From Ulvibacterium sp965248315 (GTDB lineage: Bacteria; Bacteroidota; Bacteroidia; Flavobacteriales; Flavobacteriaceae), in contig NZ_CBDFIX010000002.1 in the NCBI RefSeq assembly GCF_965248315.1, forward strand, positions 372,001-436,000: 64,000 nt of DNA. The letters are read 5' to 3'. The position numbers and the translations under genes were made by a program. The notes under the pieces are model-generated. The model was not told the DNA's origin. It did not search any database and saw nothing but the letters and a program-made list of their open reading frames with translations. Shown here in pieces: positions 16,668 through 25,130 of the stretch (the first letter of the stretch is position 1; every line of letters starts with the position of its first letter).

Positions 16668-16833
16668 TTCCCATGTTTTTATATTAATCTAAAAATACAA
16701 AATATGTTAGAAATTCTTGTTAAAGCGTAGCTAGGATCTTACTCAATCCCTTAAAAAAATTAAATTCGTGTAACAAAGAGTTTTCATTCACTACTTATTT
16801 AAAAGGATATACGGACGCAACCTTCTTAAAAAT

Positions 16834-18153
16834 ATGAAAAAGCTACCTCTCTTTTTACTTCTATCCATTCTACTGGTTTTCAGCAGTAACGCTCAGGAAG
16901 TTTCTTTTGAAGAATACGACCTCAGTAATGGACTACACGTAATCCTCCATCAGGATAATACGGCCCCTATTGTTGTGACTTCAATGGTTTATCATGTTGG
17001 GGCCAAAGACGAAGACCCCGAACGCACGGGATTTGCGCACTTTTTTGAACATCTTCTTTTTGAGGGAACCAAAAACATCGGCCGTGGGGAATGGGATAAA
17101 ATAGTTTCCTCTAAAGGAGGAAGAAACAATGCCAATACCAATGATGACCGTACCTATTATTATGAAGTTTTCCCTTCCAATGCTTTGGAAACAGGCCTTT
17201 GGTTGGAATCCGAGCGGCTGCTGCACCCCGTAATCGAACAGGTGGGCGTGGACACCCAAAACGAAGTGGTGAAAGAGGAAAAAAGACAGCGTGTGGATAA
17301 CCGTCCTTACGGAAATTTACTTGCGGAAATAAAGAAAAACCTTTTTGTAGAGCACCCCTACCGTTGGACTACCATTGGTTCCATGGAGCATCTGGATGCG
17401 GCCACCCTAGAAGAGTTTATCGCTTTTAACAAGAAATTCTATGTCCCGAACAATGCCGCTTTGATCGTAGCAGGCGATATCGACGTCCCATCAACGAAAA
17501 AAATGATCCAGGACTATTTTGGACCTATTCCCAAAGGCTCCAAAATCGAGCGCAGTTCCCCTAAGGAAAAACCGATTACACAGGAATTTAAGGCAACGGC
17601 CCATGACGCCAATATCCAAATACCGGCAGTAGTGGCCTGTTATAGAACACCTTCCTTTACAACAAGGGATGCCAGGGTGTTGGATATGATATCCACATAT
17701 TTAAGTAATGGGAACAGTTCCAAATTGTATAAAAAACTGGTGGATGACAAAAAAATGGCCCTTGCCGTACAGGCGGTAAACTTAAGTCAAGAGGATTACG
17801 GTATTTACGCCATTTTGGCCCTTCCCTTGGGGGAGACCCCTTTAGATGCTTTAGTTGTGGAATTTGACCAGGAGATTCAAAAATTGCAGGCAGAACTCAT
17901 TTCGGAAAAGGACCATCAAAAACTGTTGAACCAGTTTGAAAATCAATTTGTGAACTCCAACGCGACTCTCGAAGGAGTTGCAGCTTCCTTAGCCGAATAT
18001 TATCTACTCTATGGGGATACCAACCTTATTAATTCCGAAATAGACTTGTATCGTTCCATAACCCGGGAAGAAATTAGGGACATTGCCAAAAAATACCTGG
18101 GCTCAAATCAACGCTTATTACTGGAGTATTTACCGAAAACGGAAAACCAATAA
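16834..18153 (+). CDS. M16 family zinc peptidase, catalytic member
   Basis: The 439-residue protein has a signal peptide (cleavage about residue 20), so it acts in the periplasm or envelope. It carries the inverted zinc motif H-x-x-E-H (His69, Glu72, His73 in GFAHFFEHLLFEGT). The downstream acidic helix NEVVKEEKRQRVDNRP contributes the third zinc ligand. It contains the usual M16 N- and C-terminal half-domains, the latter with LSNGNSSKLYKKLVDDKKMA. The next gene, one base after its stop, encodes an M16 protein without the zinc site. Such pairs form a heterodimer like the alpha and beta subunits of mitochondrial processing peptidase, with this protein as the catalytic half. Confidence 0.94.
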   Translation: MKKLPLFLLLSILLVFSSNAQEVSFEEYDLSNGLHVILHQDNTAPIVVTSMVYHVGAKDEDPERTGFAHFFEHLLFEGTKNIGRGEWDKIVSSKGGRNNANTNDDRTYYYEVFPSNALETGLWLESERLLHPVIEQVGVDTQNEVVKEEKRQRVDNRPYGNLLAEIKKNLFVEHPYRWTTIGSMEHLDAATLEEFIAFNKKFYVPNNAALIVAGDIDVPSTKKMIQDYFGPIPKGSKIERSSPKEKPITQEFKATAHDANIQIPAVVACYRTPSFTTRDARVLDMISTYLSNGNSSKLYKKLVDDKKMALAVQAVNLSQEDYGIYAILALPLGETPLDALVVEFDQEIQKLQAELISEKDHQKLLNQFENQFVNSNATLEGVAASLAEYYLLYGDTNLINSEIDLYRSITREEIRDIAKKYLGSNQRLLLEYLPKTENQ

Positions 18154-18154
18154 G

Positions 18155-20218
18155 ATGAAAAAATCCATTTTATCACTGTTTTTATTGATTACATGCGCTT
18201 TAACAGCGCAACTGGACAGAAGCAAGGAACCAGAGATAGGACCTATTCCCGAAATCAATTTAGGCGTTCCCCAAACTTTTAAATTGGACAATGGTCTGCA
18301 GGTTATCGTTGTTGAAAACCATAAACTCCCTAGGGTCTCCTATACGTTGGCCATAGACAACCCTCCCTATGTGGAAGGTGAAATAGCTGGCGTAAGTCAG
18401 TTGACCGGCAGCTTATTGGGCAAAGGCTCTACCAATATGGATAAGGATACCTACAACGAAGAAGTGGACTATATGGGCGCATCAATTACTTTTAGTTCTA
18501 TTGGGGCCTCTGCTTCCGGTCTATCCAAATACGCGGATCGAATTTTGGAACTGCTTGCCGATGCGGCACTTAATCCCAATTTTACGACGGAAGAACTGGA
18601 AAAGGAACGAAACATTCTTTTGGATGCCCTTAAATCCGGGGAAAAAAGTGTGGCCACCGCAGCAAGAAGGGTAGAAAGTGCATTGGCATACGGGGTGAAC
18701 CATCCGTATGGGGAATTTATGACCCAAGAAAGTGTAAAACGGGTTACCCTTGAGCAAGTGGCATCCAATTATCGTAACTATTTTGTTCCTAAAAACGCTT
18801 ATTTAGCCATAATAGGTGATGTGGATTTCGAGAAGACCAAAGAAAAAGTTACTGAACTTTTTCAATTATGGCGAAAGGCCAGTCCACCTGTTTTTACACT
18901 CGCTGAACCAAAAAATGTACAGTACACCCAAATAAATTTTGTGGATATGCCCAATGCGGTACAGTCTGAAATTGCTGTACAAAATGTGATAGATTTAAAA
19001 ATGGGGGATAAAGACTACTTTCCCTCGTTATTGGCCAATAATATCCTAGGCGGTGGTATGCGCAGCTACCTAAATGCCAGTCTTCGTGAGGACAAGGGGT
19101 ATACCTATGGCGCTAGATCAAATATTGGGGCGGATAGATATGTCTCCCGCTTTCGTGCCGGAGCCAGTGTACGAAATGCGGTTACGGACAGTGCCGTAAC
19201 GGTATTTCTGGACCAATTAAATCGGATTAGAAATGAAAAGGTGGTTGCCGAGGAAATCGAAATCTCCAAAGCCGAATATATGGGGGAATTTGTCATGGCC
19301 TTGGAACGACCGGAAACCATTGCGCGTTATGCCCTTAATATTCTGACCGAAGATTTACCCGAGGATTTTTACACCACCTACTTGGAAAAAATTAATGCGG
19401 TAACGGCGGAACAAATCCAAGAAGCCGCCCAAAAATTCATTGCCTTGAACAATTTCCGAATCGTGGTTACGGGAAAGGGAAGCGAAGTTGCCGAGAATTT
19501 GGAAAAGATACCCTTCAATGGAAAGAATATTCCCGTAAAGTATTTTGACAAATACGCAAACGCAACGGAAACACCGGATTATAGTGCCAAAATACCAGAT
19601 GGCATTACGGCCAATGATGTTATCCATAAATATCTCAGTGCCTTGGGTGGAAAGGAAAAACTGGAAGGGGTACAATCTTATGCCTTAATGGCAGAGGCAG
19701 AAATGCAAGGGGCAAAATTGAATCTTGAACTGAAAAAAACGGCCAAGAACCAATTTATGCAAGATGTTAAGGTGATGGGTAATTCCATGAGCAAGCAGGT
19801 CCTCGACGGTGATATGGGCTATATGGTGATGCAAGGTCAACGCAAGGATTTGGGAGAAGCGGAATTGAAGAAGGTAAAAGAAGAGTCCGCTCCTTTTCCG
19901 GAGCTCAACTACTTAAACAATAATGTTGTTCTGGAAGGTATCGAAACCATTGAAGGTAAGAAAGCCTATAAATTGAGAATAAACGATGAAAAATCAATTT
20001 TCTATGATATGGAAAGTGGCCTTAAGTTACAAGAGGTCAATACTACGGAAATGCAAGGGCAGAAAATGCAACAAACTTTGATCTATGATGATTACAAAGA
20101 AGTATCCGGCATAAAATTCCCTTTCAAATTAACCCAATCCATGGGGCCTCAAAGTATGGAGTTTTTGGTACAGGAAATAAAAGTGAATGAGGGGGTCTCA
20201 GATGCGGATTTTGAATAA
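18155..20218 (+). CDS. M16 family protein lacking the zinc site, with C-terminal extension
   Basis: I place the start at ATG 18155, one base after the upstream stop, because a signal peptide (MKKSILSLFLLITCALTAQ) follows at once. The protein has 687 residues. It has the M16 fold (GVSQLTGSLLGKGST; LGGGMRSYLNASLREDKGYTYGA), but the H-x-x-E-H segment is absent. It is therefore probably the non-catalytic partner of the upstream peptidase, needed for substrate binding. After about residue 485 a domain of roughly 200 residues follows that is not part of M16. Its beta-rich pattern (ANDVIHKYLSALGGKEKL, then repeated strands) recalls LolA-like periplasmic lipid-binding domains. The next gene is convergent, and a terminator hairpin follows. 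Confidence 0.9.
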   Translation: MKKSILSLFLLITCALTAQLDRSKEPEIGPIPEINLGVPQTFKLDNGLQVIVVENHKLPRVSYTLAIDNPPYVEGEIAGVSQLTGSLLGKGSTNMDKDTYNEEVDYMGASITFSSIGASASGLSKYADRILELLADAALNPNFTTEELEKERNILLDALKSGEKSVATAARRVESALAYGVNHPYGEFMTQESVKRVTLEQVASNYRNYFVPKNAYLAIIGDVDFEKTKEKVTELFQLWRKASPPVFTLAEPKNVQYTQINFVDMPNAVQSEIAVQNVIDLKMGDKDYFPSLLANNILGGGMRSYLNASLREDKGYTYGARSNIGADRYVSRFRAGASVRNAVTDSAVTVFLDQLNRIRNEKVVAEEIEISKAEYMGEFVMALERPETIARYALNILTEDLPEDFYTTYLEKINAVTAEQIQEAAQKFIALNNFRIVVTGKGSEVAENLEKIPFNGKNIPVKYFDKYANATETPDYSAKIPDGITANDVIHKYLSALGGKEKLEGVQSYALMAEAEMQGAKLNLELKKTAKNQFMQDVKVMGNSMSKQVLDGDMGYMVMQGQRKDLGEAELKKVKEESAPFPELNYLNNNVVLEGIETIEGKKAYKLRINDEKSIFYDMESGLKLQEVNTTEMQGQKMQQTLIYDDYKEVSGIKFPFKLTQSMGPQSMEFLVQEIKVNEGVSDADFE

Positions 20219-20226
20219 AAAATGAA

Positions 20227-20254
20227 CACGGACAGGGTTTAAACCTTGTCCGTG
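20227..20254 (-). terminator. hairpin between convergent M16 and DUF2807 genes
   Basis: CACGGACAGGG and the facing CCTTGTCCGTG pair around TTTAAA with one G-T wobble. On the minus strand a T-rich tract (TTCATTTTTTATT) follows, so it best serves the DUF2807 gene, but it may work in both directions. Confidence 0.75.
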
Positions 20255-20275
20255 CCCTCTTCAATTAAATAAACA

Positions 20276-21034
20276 CTAACCAATCTTGCGGATAGTAGCC
20301 TCGCCAACAACGATGCCTCTATCTATTTTTGGACTGCCTTCATAGGTAATATGGGTTTCCCCATAGCAAGTAACTTTAAGCCTGTCCGCTACGTTAACCC
20401 TAAAATCACTTTCGCCATAGGCCAATATCTTGGTGTCCTCATTGTCAATGCCCAAGGTATTTACCTTGCTTTCACCGTAAGCCGTAAACTTTTGATAACC
20501 CACAGTTCCCTTTTGAACTTCGAGGTAGCTCTCTCCATAGATAGTGACCTTGAGCTTTTCCAAGTCAACATCGGAGAGGTATACTTGTGATTCGCCATAA
20601 ATTCGCAATGTAAAATCTTTTTGGTCTATTGTGCTATCGCAACGTATTATTTCTTCGCCTCGAACGGACAGGGTTTCCAAACTTTTATAAGTGATTATCG
20701 CCTTTACCTCGGCTCCCTCGTAATAGGCCCTACTCATATTGTACCCGTTTCCACTGACCTTTTCATTTCTATCCAATGTTTTGGCACCATCCAGATAGAT
20801 ACGTAAAGTCTTGCCTTCGACCTCCACATTGATTTCCTCTTCGGACACGTTGGCGTATTCAAAATACACGGATTCCTTGTCTCCTTCAACTAAGGTTGCG
20901 CTGATATAAGGACTAAGGATAATCTTATCAAAAGAGTCTACCGCCAAGGTTTTGGTCTGGGCATTCATTTGGAACACTCCAAGGGCTAAAAAAGTAAGGA
21001 TCAAATTGTACAAAGTATTTTTTTTCATCTCCAT
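20276..21034 (-). CDS. head-GIN domain (DUF2807) exported protein
   Basis: The 252-residue protein has a signal peptide (about 1-25) and a right-handed beta-repeat body typical of the DUF2807/head-GIN family. Successive strands read like a ladder: SVRGEEIIRCDS, LRIYGESQVYLSD, VTIYGESYLEVQKG, FTAYGESKVNTLG, ILAYGESDFRV, VTCYGETHITYEG. The repeated Y-G-E-S/T turn is striking. DUF2807 proteins are called putative autotransporter adhesins, but their role in Bacteroidota is unproven. Either of two in-frame Met codons (21034 or 21028) could start the protein. It is a single gene with its own terminator. Confidence 0.87.
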   Translation of the reverse strand: MEMKKNTLYNLILTFLALGVFQMNAQTKTLAVDSFDKIILSPYISATLVEGDKESVYFEYANVSEEEINVEVEGKTLRIYLDGAKTLDRNEKVSGNGYNMSRAYYEGAEVKAIITYKSLETLSVRGEEIIRCDSTIDQKDFTLRIYGESQVYLSDVDLEKLKVTIYGESYLEVQKGTVGYQKFTAYGESKVNTLGIDNEDTKILAYGESDFRVNVADRLKVTCYGETHITYEGSPKIDRGIVVGEATIRKIG

Positions 21035-21169
21035 AGGTTTTATTGTTGTTTCTTCCAGTATATGAAAGACTATATGTGGAATAAATTGTTACAGTTATTG
21101 ACCAAAAATTTCCAAGTGCTATTAGGTAAATTTTCATGACGAAAAACAGTCTAAAACGTTTTCATCGCC

Positions 21170-21177
21170 TAACTTTG
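21170..21177 (+). promoter_or_regulatory. -7 element TAACTTTG, 9 bases before the start of the Cys-motif gene
   Basis: TAACTTTG matches TAnnTTTG. It ends nine bases before the ATG at 21187, so the 5' leader can be only a few bases long. No matching -33 TTG is seen. Confidence 0.5.
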
Positions 21178-21186
21178 CAAAAATAA

Positions 21187-21567
21187 ATGGACTTGAAAGT
21201 TTTTTGGGCGTCTTTTTTTATTTTCCTCTATGTCTTGGCTATGCTCCGTCCTGTATTCCCTTTGTTTGAATATATAGTAGATCAAGATTACATTGCCGAA
21301 TTTCTTTGTATTAATAAGGACAAGGTAGAAATGCAATGTAATGGAAAGTGCTACCTTATGCAAAGACTCAACGAACAGAACGAAGAGAAAAAACAGAATC
21401 TCCCAAAAATAGCCATGGAAGAATATCCCATAGGTTTTATTGATGTTCTCGCCATCCCTGCACAAAAGATTGAAATTACCCGAAGTACCTCAGCCCTTTA
21501 TTACAGTAATAACTACAGTTTTCTATTTAGCGACTCCAGCTTTCGCCCGCCTAGCTTTGGCGTTTAG
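21187..21567 (+). CDS. small membrane-anchored protein with C-N-G-K-C-Y motif
   Basis: The 126-residue protein has an N-terminal hydrophobic segment (FWASFFIFLYVLAMLRPVFPLF). It acts as an anchor or signal and is followed by LCINKDKVEMQCNGKCYLMQRL, which holds three cysteines. Two of these form C-x3-C in the QCNGKCYL motif, which could bind metal or form a disulfide. The rest is polar without a recognised domain. I know similar small proteins only as uncharacterised flavobacterial families. It is the first of three genes in one direction. The next two encode a Met/His-rich outer-membrane protein and a Met-rich lipoprotein, so a role in copper or another soft metal is plausible but unproven. 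Confidence 0.7.
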   Translation: MDLKVFWASFFIFLYVLAMLRPVFPLFEYIVDQDYIAEFLCINKDKVEMQCNGKCYLMQRLNEQNEEKKQNLPKIAMEEYPIGFIDVLAIPAQKIEITRSTSALYYSNNYSFLFSDSSFRPPSFGV

Positions 21568-21650
21568 TTTTTCTTTTTTTGTAGGTCCAAATCTGATTGA
21601 AGCTCATGGACCTGCCAACTATCTATTTCCAAAAATTTAAAAATACATAC

Positions 21651-22676
21651 GTGAAAGTTTATATCTCTACCATCTTAGCGATGGTAACACTAGCGCTTTG
21701 TGCCCAAGAAACAAATAGTACCAACATTGAAAAATGGTCCGCGGGCAGACCGGATGGACATGCTCCTATCCCGATAATGGGGGATCACATGCACGGTAAG
21801 GGTGAATGGATGTTCAGCTACCGATACATGTATATGAATATGGAGGATTTAAAGCAGGGGAGCGATGATGCCTCTTTTGATGATGCCTTGGCCAATTATA
21901 TGGTGACCCCTACCCAAATGCCTATGAATATGCATATGCTAGGTGCTATGTATGCCCCAAGTGATAAGCTCACTTTAATGGTTATGTTCAATTACCTGTC
22001 CATGGAAATGGACCACGTTACCCGAATGGGCGGCATGTTCACTACTGAAGCTTCGGGATTGGGTGACATCCAAGTTTCCGGACTCTACAAGTTCTTCAAT
22101 AAGAATAGGCAAACGATGCATGCCCAATTGGGATTTTCCATCCCTAGCGGTAGCATTACGGAAAGTGATGTTACACCGGCATCTTTACCTAATGCGGTGG
22201 AACTGCCTTATCCCATGCAAATTGGAAGCGGCACTTTTGATACAAATTTAGCACTGACTTATCTCTGCCAAGGAAACATTCTATCTTATGGAGGTCAATT
22301 AAGAGGTATTTTCCGCTTTGGGGAAAATGATAGAGGATACCGTTATGGAAACCGCTTTAGCTTAAACAATTGGTTGGCCGCAAAAGCAACGGATTGGTTA
22401 AGCTTTTCGCTGCGCTTAGAAGGACTGTTGGTAGGTGAAATAGATGGGATGGATCCCAACCTAAATCCTATGATGGTCATAACAGCGGATACCGATAATT
22501 CCGGTGGGAACTATTTGAATTCCGGGATAGGATTTAACACTTATGTTCCAAATGGACCTTTAAAAAACCTTCGAATAGGTTTTGAATATGCCCTCCCCTT
22601 GTACCAAGATTTAAACGGAATACAATTGAAGAGCAGGGAAACCTTGACGTTGGGGCTACAGTATGCATTCAAGTAA
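21651..22676 (+). CDS. Met/His-rich outer-membrane transporter-like protein (phenol_MetA_deg type)
   Basis: I prefer the GTG at 21651, because it gives a normal signal peptide (VKVYISTILAMVTLALCAQ) and a 341-residue protein. An in-frame ATG at 21606 would add 15 residues. The mature part begins with WSAGRPDGHAPIPIMGDHMHGKGEWMFSYRYMYMNM and remains rich in Met and His for about 100 residues. It then continues as regularly spaced beta strands of an outer-membrane barrel ending in LGLQYAFK. It resembles the PF13557 group of outer-membrane proteins (the MetA-pathway phenol degradation family). Related proteins with the GDHMH start often occur with copper-handling genes. A metal-linked role is inferred from composition and neighbours. 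Confidence 0.75.
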   Translation: MKVYISTILAMVTLALCAQETNSTNIEKWSAGRPDGHAPIPIMGDHMHGKGEWMFSYRYMYMNMEDLKQGSDDASFDDALANYMVTPTQMPMNMHMLGAMYAPSDKLTLMVMFNYLSMEMDHVTRMGGMFTTEASGLGDIQVSGLYKFFNKNRQTMHAQLGFSIPSGSITESDVTPASLPNAVELPYPMQIGSGTFDTNLALTYLCQGNILSYGGQLRGIFRFGENDRGYRYGNRFSLNNWLAAKATDWLSFSLRLEGLLVGEIDGMDPNLNPMMVITADTDNSGGNYLNSGIGFNTYVPNGPLKNLRIGFEYALPLYQDLNGIQLKSRETLTLGLQYAFK

Positions 22677-22696
22677 CTAGAATTTAACCAATGAAA

Positions 22697-22742
22697 ACCA
22701 TTTCTGTCTGGGTTTCCCTGTGGTTTCCATGACAGGAATGGT
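22697..22742. repeat. 12-bp inverted repeat abutting the promoter of the Met-rich lipoprotein gene
   Basis: ACCATTTCTGTC (22697-22708) and GACAGGAATGGT (22731-22742) are complementary except for one wobble, with a 22-base spacer that contains GGTTTCC twice. The right arm ends one base before the -7 element at 22744, so it covers the -33 to -7 zone. It could be a regulator site or a terminator of the preceding gene; no T-run follows directly. Confidence 0.5.
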
Positions 22743-22743
22743 T

Positions 22744-22751
22744 TATATTTG
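22744..22751 (+). promoter_or_regulatory. -7 element TATATTTG of the Met-rich lipoprotein gene
   Basis: An exact TAnnTTTG ends 11 bases before the ATG at 22763, implying a very short leader. The -33 region has TGTGG rather than TTG. Confidence 0.5.
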
Positions 22752-22762
22752 TAAAAAACAAA

Positions 22763-23191
22763 ATGAGAAGAACAGTTTTTTTATTTGCCGTTTTGGTAGT
22801 TGCAGTATCATGCAAAGAGGATAAAAAATCAATGGCAAACCCAAATACGGCGCAGATGGAAAAGGTAATGGCTATCCATGACGAAGTAATGCCTAAAATG
22901 GGCACTATAGGGAAATTGGTAGCGGAATTAAAACCTAAAGTGGATTCAACGGAAATGGGAATGGAATATGAAAAGGCAATGAAAGACCTACAAGCTTCAC
23001 ATCAAAGTATGATGGACTGGATGAGAGGTTTTGGAGACCGTTTTGATTCCGATGAAATCCTTAACGGAAAAGCGCTTACGGAACAAAAGCAAAAGTGGTT
23101 GGATGAGGAGGAAGTAAAAGTTAGAGCTTTAAAGGAGGAAATAAATTCCAGCATAGAGGGTGCGCAAGCAGTGCTTAAAAAGCAAGACTGA
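22763..23191 (+). CDS. small Met-rich lipoprotein
   Basis: The 142-residue protein has a lipoprotein signal (LVVAVSC, lipidated Cys17). A soluble helical body follows with twelve methionines in the first 100 residues, many in spaced pairs (MEKVMAIHDEVMPKMG; MGMEYEKAM; HQSMMDWM). Charged helices fill the C-terminal half (LTEQKQKWLDEEEVKVRALKEEI). Similar flavobacterial proteins have been mislabelled as viral A-type inclusion proteins because of the helix content. Met-rich helices with nearby His can bind Cu(I), and the preceding gene is also Met/His-rich, so copper handling is a reasonable hypothesis. It appears to have its own promoter and is convergent with gldD. Confidence 0.72.
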   Translation: MRRTVFLFAVLVVAVSCKEDKKSMANPNTAQMEKVMAIHDEVMPKMGTIGKLVAELKPKVDSTEMGMEYEKAMKDLQASHQSMMDWMRGFGDRFDSDEILNGKALTEQKQKWLDEEEVKVRALKEEINSSIEGAQAVLKKQD

Positions 23192-23229
23192 CCAAACGCC
23201 AAAGGCCTCAACCTAAATTGGTCTTTAGG

Positions 23230-23787
23230 CTACTCTTTCCATCTTAGGGTTTCCATTATTCTTCGAATATCCTTCTGTAGATAGGCCGCTGCCGGATAAA
23301 TGGAATCATAGTTGGGTTTTGCATAAAAATATAGTGATCCCGTGACAAAATGCGAGGTACTGTCCGTAACATAAAATTGAGCTTGGGATGCCGCATTGCC
23401 ACTAACTTCATAGAACGTTCCAAAAACCCGTTCCTCAGGATTCAAGAACTCCTTGGCCTCTATACCATCTGCCTTGACCACATGTTCATAAGACAGTTTT
23501 TGGGCATCCGAAAGCAACTTCTCCAAGTTATCATTTACCTCTTTATAGGTGATAAAAATGGAACCTTTAATTCTTGGATAATCTAGTGTGAGTGAATTGT
23601 TCCCTTCGTCTTTTAATCGGGCCATGGTATTGTATTGGAATTGGAAATTCTTTGTTTCCAAATTCTCTGTTTTAAAATCCGGATACTCCAATCGCAACAT
23701 GGCCTTGGGCCTGGGAATAATGTTCTCCTTACAACCCATTCCCAAGAGAATAATTATAAAAGCCAAAAAAATAAATCTATTTCTCAT
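23230..23787 (-). CDS. gldD: gliding motility lipoprotein GldD
   Basis: The 185-residue lipoprotein has its signal ending LLGMGC. The mature part shows the GldD pattern: IPRPKAMLRLEYP at about 24-37, the TYKEVNDNLEKLLSDAQKLSYEH segment, and the closing YFYAKPNYDSIYPAAAYLQKDIRRIMETLRW. In Flavobacterium johnsoniae, GldD is needed for gliding and for the type IX secretion system. Its start overlaps the end of gldE by 11 bp, and the order mutY-ssb-gldE-gldD is the usual flavobacterial one. Its molecular role is not known. Confidence 0.95.
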   Translation of the reverse strand: MRNRFIFLAFIIILLGMGCKENIIPRPKAMLRLEYPDFKTENLETKNFQFQYNTMARLKDEGNNSLTLDYPRIKGSIFITYKEVNDNLEKLLSDAQKLSYEHVVKADGIEAKEFLNPEERVFGTFYEVSGNAASQAQFYVTDSTSHFVTGSLYFYAKPNYDSIYPAAAYLQKDIRRIMETLRWKE

Positions 23788-25105
23788 GGGGAAGTGTAAC
23801 CTTTATTTGTTTCAATCGTTTTTTATCCAAGCTTTCAACTACAAATTGGTAGTCTCTAAAAAGAACCTTTTCTCCTTTCTTGGGGAAACTTCCTGCTATC
23901 TCCAATACAAAACCGGCTATGGTTTCGGACTCTCCCTTATTCTCCTCAAAAAGTTCCTCATTGCCTATTTTGATTACCCGAAAAAAATCCTTTAAGGTGG
24001 TCTTCCCCTCAAAAACATAGTTGTGATCATCCAATTTGGAAAACACCAAATCCTCATCATCAAATTCATCACTGATATCTCCAACAATCTCTTCAATGAT
24101 ATCTTCCAGGGTTACAATACCCGAAGTGCCTCCATATTCATCCACAACAATGGCCAAATGGTTCTTCTTATCTTGGAATTCTAGCAAAAGATCATCCAAT
24201 TTCTTGTTTTCCGGCACAAAATAAGGTTCACGTATCAAGGATATCCAATTGAAGTTTTTCCGGTCTATATAGGGCAACAAATCTTTTACATAAAGTACTC
24301 CCAACACATTGTCCATATGCTCCGAAAAAACGGGGATACGGGAATACCCGTTCTTCTTTATTTCCTCAAGGACTTCGGGAAACTTCATCTCCTCGCTCAG
24401 GGCGAATATATCGATACGCGGACGCATAACCTGTTTGGTATCCGTATTGCCAAACGATACGATGCCCTGTAGTATTTTTTGTTCTTCCTTGGTCGTATCA
24501 CCTTCCGAAGTAAGTTCCAAGGCCTGGGAGAGATGATCCACACTCAAATTGGACTTTTGTTTGCCCAATTTATTATACAAAAAAATTGTGCCTGATCGCA
24601 TGGGAAAGCTCAATGGTGAGAAAAGAAAATCGAGCACCTTGAGCGGATAAGCCATAAAATATGAAAATTTCATCCGGTTTCTATTGGCATAAACCTTGGG
24701 TAGGATTTCACCGAACATTAAGATCAAGAAGGTAGCCACAATAACCTCCAACAAAAAACGCACAGAAATAAAGCCCAGCCAAACTTGGTCTATAGTAGAG
24801 AAAAGTGTATCCCCAATACTATTGAACAAAAGCACTATCCCTATGTTTATGGTGTTGTTAGCAATAAGAATGGTCGCCAATAGCTTTTTAGGACGCTCCA
24901 ACAGACGAACAATTATGGTGCCCTTGCCCGTTTTATTCTCTCCAATTTCATTTATATCCGTTTGGGAGAGTCCAAAAAGGGCCACTTCCGCGCCTGAAAT
25001 TAGAGCGGAACAGATTAGCAAGACTATAAGAATACCAAACTTCAGTGCCAATGCACCATCAAAAACTACAGAACTAAGAAATAAACTATGGGGGTCAGGG
25101 TCCAA
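23777..25105 (-). CDS. gldE: gliding motility-associated protein GldE (DUF21/CBS/CorC family)
   Basis: The 442-residue inner-membrane protein has an N-terminal DUF21 (CNNM) transmembrane domain (about 20-190). A CBS-domain pair follows (about 205-330, with QVMRPRIDIFALS and VVDEYGGTSGIVTLEDIIEEIVGD). The C-terminal CorC_HlyC domain (about 345-435) contains FEGKTTLKDF and GESETIAGFVLE. The CNNM/CorC family is associated with Mg2+ or other divalent-cation export. GldE partners GldD functionally in F. johnsoniae. The start MDPDPHS is typical of GldE. The gene lies 25 bp downstream of ssb and overlaps gldD. Confidence 0.95.
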   Translation of the reverse strand: MDPDPHSLFLSSVVFDGALALKFGILIVLLICSALISGAEVALFGLSQTDINEIGENKTGKGTIIVRLLERPKKLLATILIANNTINIGIVLLFNSIGDTLFSTIDQVWLGFISVRFLLEVIVATFLILMFGEILPKVYANRNRMKFSYFMAYPLKVLDFLFSPLSFPMRSGTIFLYNKLGKQKSNLSVDHLSQALELTSEGDTTKEEQKILQGIVSFGNTDTKQVMRPRIDIFALSEEMKFPEVLEEIKKNGYSRIPVFSEHMDNVLGVLYVKDLLPYIDRKNFNWISLIREPYFVPENKKLDDLLLEFQDKKNHLAIVVDEYGGTSGIVTLEDIIEEIVGDISDEFDDEDLVFSKLDDHNYVFEGKTTLKDFFRVIKIGNEELFEENKGESETIAGFVLEIAGSFPKKGEKVLFRDYQFVVESLDKKRLKQIKVTLPHEK

Positions 25106-25130
25106 CAGTCACAATTTTATTTTGAATTTC

